DNA of 63,538 nt. Origin: Porphyromonas cangingivalis. Its GTDB lineage: Bacteria > Bacteroidota > Bacteroidia > Bacteroidales > Paludibacteraceae. Position 1 is the stretch's first letter. Each line of letters begins with the position of its first letter. Positions 59,712-63,538 of the stretch are shown here, piece by piece. The translations under genes and the position numbers were made by a program. Location of the stretch: the NCBI GenBank assembly GCA_945902955.1, contig CAMDNO010000004.1, positions 1 through 63,538 on the forward strand, written 5' to 3'. Below the pieces are notes generated by a model. That model saw only the letters and a list, made by a program, of their open reading frames with translations. It ran no database searches and was not told the DNA's origin.

Positions 59712-60587
59712 CTATTTTTGAACTACTAAATACTTCGACACACTCCAGAATTTATCAATATCTTTTATAGTTATTGTTACGGTTTTGTCTGCATTCAAAT
59801 CAATGGAATAACTATCAACAGGGTGACTCGACACGATTTTAACTTTTTTAGCAGCGATAGGTAATGAATTTAATTCGCGTTTATCCACTGAAGTAAATAC
59901 CGATTTATTAAAGTTACCAGCCATAACCGATTTTGATTGAAATAAACCATTGCTAGCAACAATTCCTGCTTCTTTGAGTGCTTTGGACGATGCTACCGTA
60001 TAATGCACCATATTTAAGGCTGCATCTTGTTCTTTAATAGTACCTTTCTGCTTGTTGGCTTCCTCGCTCAAATTTTTAACATCGGTACTTAATGCATTTA
60101 CAGTGGTATTAAGTTCCTTTATTTGTACATCCTTTTTCTCCAATTCGATTTGAAGCTCCGATAAAGAGGCTGTTTTTTCGACCAACTCGGCTTCCAAACG
60201 CTTAATCGTTTCGGCTAATTTCGAATTTTTATTTCCCGAAGCCGCCAATAATGCTTGAAGCTTGCTTACTTTCGATTTGTTTTCGTCTAAAACGGTTTTT
60301 AGTTGTTCAAAACGAGCAGCCATCTCCTGTTTTTTAGCAGCATTGTTTCCTTCTAAACCAAGTTCTAACTTTAAACTTTTTTCCGTTTCGCTAATAGCTG
60401 CAAAACCCGAATCGACTGCACCAAGCAAATCGATAGTTTGATTGTAAGACTCCTGAACCACTTTCATGTTTAGCTGAATAGAATCCCGTTCGGCAAGTAA
60501 AGCGATGTACTTTTTCGAACTTTCGACACATGAAGTCGATAATAAAATTATTAAAGCTGTTAAAAATGCAAATTTAATTGTTTTCAT
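59712..60587 (-). CDS. Coiled-coil lipoprotein of unknown function
   Basis: 291 aa; lipobox LLSTSCVESSKKY; long heptad-like region. Confidence 0.8.
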   Translation of the reverse strand: MKTIKFAFLTALIILLSTSCVESSKKYIALLAERDSIQLNMKVVQESYNQTIDLLGAVDSGFAAISETEKSLKLELGLEGNNAAKKQEMAARFEQLKTVLDENKSKVSKLQALLAASGNKNSKLAETIKRLEAELVEKTASLSELQIELEKKDVQIKELNTTVNALSTDVKNLSEEANKQKGTIKEQDAALNMVHYTVASSKALKEAGIVASNGLFQSKSVMAGNFNKSVFTSVDKRELNSLPIAAKKVKIVSSHPVDSYSIDLNADKTVTITIKDIDKFWSVSKYLVVQK

Positions 60588-60929
60588 GCTTAAATTTTTT
60601 AGAGTAATAAATATATTAATTTTGAAATTTTAAAGGAGTTACACACATTAATCGGGTCAAAAGTAATTCATTTATTGAGAAAATATTTCATAAGTATGAA
60701 ATATTTTTCGAAATAACGAAAAAAAGTATCATATTCCACAATATTAAATCTGAAATATTTATGTTTATAACTTCAAAAACCTCCAAATTAGCTTTTACTT
60801 TATACTTGCTAAAGCAATATTGCCATAAAAGGTAATTTGTATTAATTTGATAGTTTTGGCAATTCAAAATTTTCAAAAAACAAATTATTTGACTATTTTT
60901 GTGCCAAATTCAAATAAATTGATAGAAAT

Positions 60930-61241
60930 ATGTTACTTCAGCCCTCTCTTTTGCCTGTCGAATGCAAGAATAAGGAAGAAATCCGCAATCAAATAGATTT
61001 AATCGACAAAGAAATACTATCGCTTTTTGCTTTACGTTTCAACTATGTTAGCGAAATTGTAAAGTATAAAACCGATGTTGAAAGTGTTGTTGCTCAGGAT
61101 CGGAAAAAGGAAGTGATACACCTGCGAGGCAAATGGGCAGAAGAATTAGGATTGGATAAGGCCACTTTTGAGTGTATTTACGAATGTCTTATCAATCATA
61201 ATATTAACAAGGAACTCGAAATTCTGGAAAAAAGAAAATAA
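60930..61241 (+). CDS. Chorismate mutase (type II, AroQ-like)
   Basis: 103 aa; IRNQIDLIDKEILSLFALRFNYVSEIVKYK, DRKKEVIHLRGKWAEELGLD. Confidence 0.85.
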   Translation: MLLQPSLLPVECKNKEEIRNQIDLIDKEILSLFALRFNYVSEIVKYKTDVESVVAQDRKKEVIHLRGKWAEELGLDKATFECIYECLINHNINKELEILEKRK

Positions 61242-61248
61242 ACTAAAA

Positions 61249-61330
61249 TCATCATATCATCACATCAACACATCAACACTCCCGATAGCTATCGGGGCAC
61301 ATCATCAAATCAACACATCAACACATCAAA
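61249..61330. repeat. ATCA/ACATCA low-complexity repeat with palindrome CCCGATAGCTATCGGG
   Basis: catcacatcaacacatcaacactcccgatagctatcggggcacatcatcaaatcaacacatc; palindrome at 61281..61296. Confidence 0.88.
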
Positions 61331-61333
61331 ATA

Positions 61334-62284
61334 ATGTACAAACAAGAAATTAAAGTAATGGATTGCACCGTTCGCGACGGTGGGTTAATGAACAAATGGC
61401 AATTTTCGGACGAATTTGTTCGTGGAGTTTACAACGCTTGTGTAGAAGCGGGAATCGATTATATGGAAATTGGCTACCTGAGCAGCGAAAAAGCATTTAG
61501 CCGCGAAGAAATGGGCCCCTGGAAGTTTTGCCATCAAAAAGATTTGGAACGCATTGTGGGTAAAAACGAAACCAACCTGAAACTTTCGGCAATGGCCGAT
61601 ATTGGTCGTATTGATTTGGACGATATACCAATGGCTTCGGATAGCCTGCTCGATATGATTCGTGTGGCGTGTTACGTGCATCAGGTGGACAAAGCCATTG
61701 CCTTAGCACATCACTGCATGGACAAAGGGTACGAAGTGTGTATCAATCTGATGGCTGTTTCGACTGTAAACGAACATGAGCTCGACGAAGCTTTGAAAGA
61801 TATTGCTGCTTCGCGCGTAAAAGTGTTTTATGCGGTGGATAGTTTTGGAAGTATGTATGTAGAATCAATTCAGCATTTGGTTCGTAAATACATGGCTGCG
61901 CTTCCGGGTAAAGAAATTGGTATTCATGCACACAATAATATGCAAATGGCCATGTCGAACACTTACACAGCCGTTATGGAAGGTTGTACTATGCTCGATG
62001 CTACTTTGATGGGATTAGGACGCGGTGCCGGAAACTGTCCGATTGAAATATTGATTGCATTCCTCAAAAATCCAAAATACCGATTGTTGCCACTGTTGCA
62101 AGTAATTCAGGACTTTGTACACCCAATGCAACAACATATCGACTGGGGTTATCATATTCCATATTTAATTTCGGGAGCGCTCAACGCACATCCACGTAAG
62201 AGTTTGGAGTGGATGGATTCCGACCGTAAAAACGATTTTGTTACGTTTATGAAAGAAATGCACGACAACGAGGTGCTGGAATAA
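61334..62284 (+). CDS. HMGL-like aldolase catalytic-domain protein
   Basis: 316 aa; VMDCTVRDGGLMNKWQFSDEFVRGVYNACVEAGIDYMEIGY, IGIHAHNNMQMAMSNTYTAVMEGCTMLDATLMGLGRGAGNCPIE. Confidence 0.87.
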   Translation: MYKQEIKVMDCTVRDGGLMNKWQFSDEFVRGVYNACVEAGIDYMEIGYLSSEKAFSREEMGPWKFCHQKDLERIVGKNETNLKLSAMADIGRIDLDDIPMASDSLLDMIRVACYVHQVDKAIALAHHCMDKGYEVCINLMAVSTVNEHELDEALKDIAASRVKVFYAVDSFGSMYVESIQHLVRKYMAALPGKEIGIHAHNNMQMAMSNTYTAVMEGCTMLDATLMGLGRGAGNCPIEILIAFLKNPKYRLLPLLQVIQDFVHPMQQHIDWGYHIPYLISGALNAHPRKSLEWMDSDRKNDFVTFMKEMHDNEVLE

Positions 62285-62359
62285 TAAATTTTAAATCTGA
62301 GAAAATTTCGACTATAACTTGCACATAACTATCAGTTATACAGCACTTAAATGGTTGAC

Positions 62360-62397
62360 AGTTGACAGTTGATAATTGTCAACTGTCAACTTTTTTT
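62360..62397 (+). terminator. Rho-independent terminator
   Basis: AGTTGACAGTTGA-TAATTG-TCAACTGTCAACT followed by TTTTTT. Confidence 0.85.
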
Positions 62398-62612
62398 ATG
62401 CTTACTTGATTTCCTACCTTTTGGGCAATTACAACCCCTTTTCCTACCTAAATGTAAGTTTTCGATAAACTTATAAGCTTACAATTTGTGCTACGCCGAA
62501 GCATTGTATTTATTTAAAACAAACTATTTGTTTGATATCCTTACATTTACACAATTTCCCGTCCAAAAATATGTTATAAAACACATAATGGCACGGTAAA
62601 TGAATTATGTAA

Positions 62613-62748
62613 GACACCCCCAGAAACCCCTAACCCCTAAAGGGGGAAAAGGAAATATTAGTATTGATTATTTTAACAAAGAATGATATGATAGAAGGGA
62701 ATACACCAGACAAAGCTAACTTCAACTCCCCTTTAGGGGCTGGGGGTA
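62613..62748. repeat. Variant GC-rich inverted-repeat element overlapping the nifE 5' end
   Basis: Left arm acacccccagaaacccctaacccctaaaggggg; right arm tcccctttaggggctgggggta; arms are near reverse complements, same design as copies A-C. Confidence 0.78.
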
Positions 62749-63538
62749 TACTATTACACGAAAGACAAAATCAGGTATCGGTTGCCGGAGCTAACGAACG
62801 GACGATAGATTGCAACAAAGCCAGCTTGGCGGGAAGTGTGAGCCAACGTGCCTGTGTGTTTTGCGGGTCGCGGGTGGTACTTTATCCCATTTCGGATGCG
62901 CTACACCTTATTCACGGGCCAATTGGTTGCGCAGCTTATACCTGGGATATTCGTGGTTCGCTGTCGTCGGGGCCGGAACTTCACCGACTTAGTTTTAGTA
63001 CCGATTTGCAAGAGCGTGATGTGATTTTTGGAGGTGAAAAAAAACTGTATCAGGCTGCACTCGAACTTATTAATGCACACAAACCCAAAGCAGCATTTAT
63101 TTATTCCACTTGTATAGTGGGTGTTATTGGCGATGATGTGGAACGTGCTTGTCGAATGTTAGAAGAAGAAACAGGGATTCCCGTTATTGCCGTAGAAGCT
63201 CCCGGATTTCAGGGCTCAAAAAAAGATGGCTACAAAGTGGCTTGCGAATCCATTTTCAAATTAGTGGGTCGCGTAAACAATCCCATTCCGGCAAAAAGCA
63301 TCAATATTCTGGGCGATTTTAACTTGGCAGGTGAGTTGTGGATTTTATTGGAGTATTACAAAAAAATGGGCGTTCACGTAAATGCAACTATTACCGGCGA
63401 CGGACGGGTGGAGGCTATCAGCAATGCACACAATGCAGCACTCAATGTGGTACAATGCTCGGGTTCCATGAATTATTTGGCAAAATTGATGAAAGATGAA
63501 TACAACATACCTTCGATGCGGGTGTCGTATTTTGGAAT
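62688..63538 (+). CDS. nifE: Nitrogenase FeMo-cofactor biosynthesis protein NifE, truncated at the right window edge
   Basis: Open frame from ATG 62688 to window end: MIEGNTPDKANFNSPLGAGGILLHERQNQVSVAGANERTIDCNKASLAGSVSQRACVFCGSRVVLYPISDALHLIHGPIGCAAYTWDIRGSLSSGPELHRLSFSTDLQERDVIFGGEKKLYQ... Not in the ORF track. Confidence 0.9.
   Translation, partial: MIEGNTPDKANFNSPLGAGGILLHERQNQVSVAGANERTIDCNKASLAGSVSQRACVFCGSRVVLYPISDALHLIHGPIGCAAYTWDIRGSLSSGPELHRLSFSTDLQERDVIFGGEKKLYQAALELINAHKPKAAFIYSTCIVGVIGDDVERACRMLEEETGIPVIAVEAPGFQGSKKDGYKVACESIFKLVGRVNNPIPAKSINILGDFNLAGELWILLEYYKKMGVHVNATITGDGRVEAISNAHNAALNVVQCSGSMNYLAKLMKDEYNIPSMRVSYFG

Noticed and set aside
62810-62992. 60-aa plus-strand ORF in the track
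   Set aside because: Out of frame with NifE, which spans the same bases with strong family motifs.
1-63538. tRNA, rRNA or intact transposase genes
   Set aside because: None recognised by eye; covariance-model and IS searches would be needed to exclude small RNAs.

Overview
This 63.5 kb chromosomal window comes from a Bacteroidota bacterium, probably Bacteroidales-like. That placement rests on the SusC/SusD pairs, DUF4270/DUF4290/DUF3078/DUF4249 families, a T9SS-like C-terminal domain and TTG-N20/21-TAnnTTTG promoters. Core genes recognised: murA, ferritin, sdhC/sdhA/sdhB, menF with a MenI-like thioesterase, a biosynthetic arginine decarboxylase, rlmD-type methyltransferase, a CstA-family carbon starvation protein, nadB, chorismate mutase, and nifE (truncated at the right edge). 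Accessory content: two SusC/SusD modules with near-identical leaders, one linked to an M16 peptidase; a TonB/DUF4249/MG2-plug operon; a CrtW-like ketolase; and a class I isoprenoid-synthase-like protein. Two genes are absent from the ORF track because they run off the window: a lipocalin (1..155, -) and nifE (62688..63538, +). The observations I rate highest are: (1) a graveyard of HigA-type antitoxin fragments at 18.2-21.6 kb, where two ghost copies with different frameshifts flank an AAA-nuclease gene and a retropepsin-like pair; (2) a family of GC-rich inverted-repeat elements, one of which forms part of the nifE 5' coding region; (3) a divergent DDxxD/NDxxD protein; (4) a barrel gene with an in-frame stop at codon 5; (5) a segmental duplication of SusC leaders and upstream DNA. 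I cannot demonstrate a complete new system. The most plausible candidates are the M16-linked SusCD locus and the retropepsin pair. No searches were run, so family names come from motif recognition.
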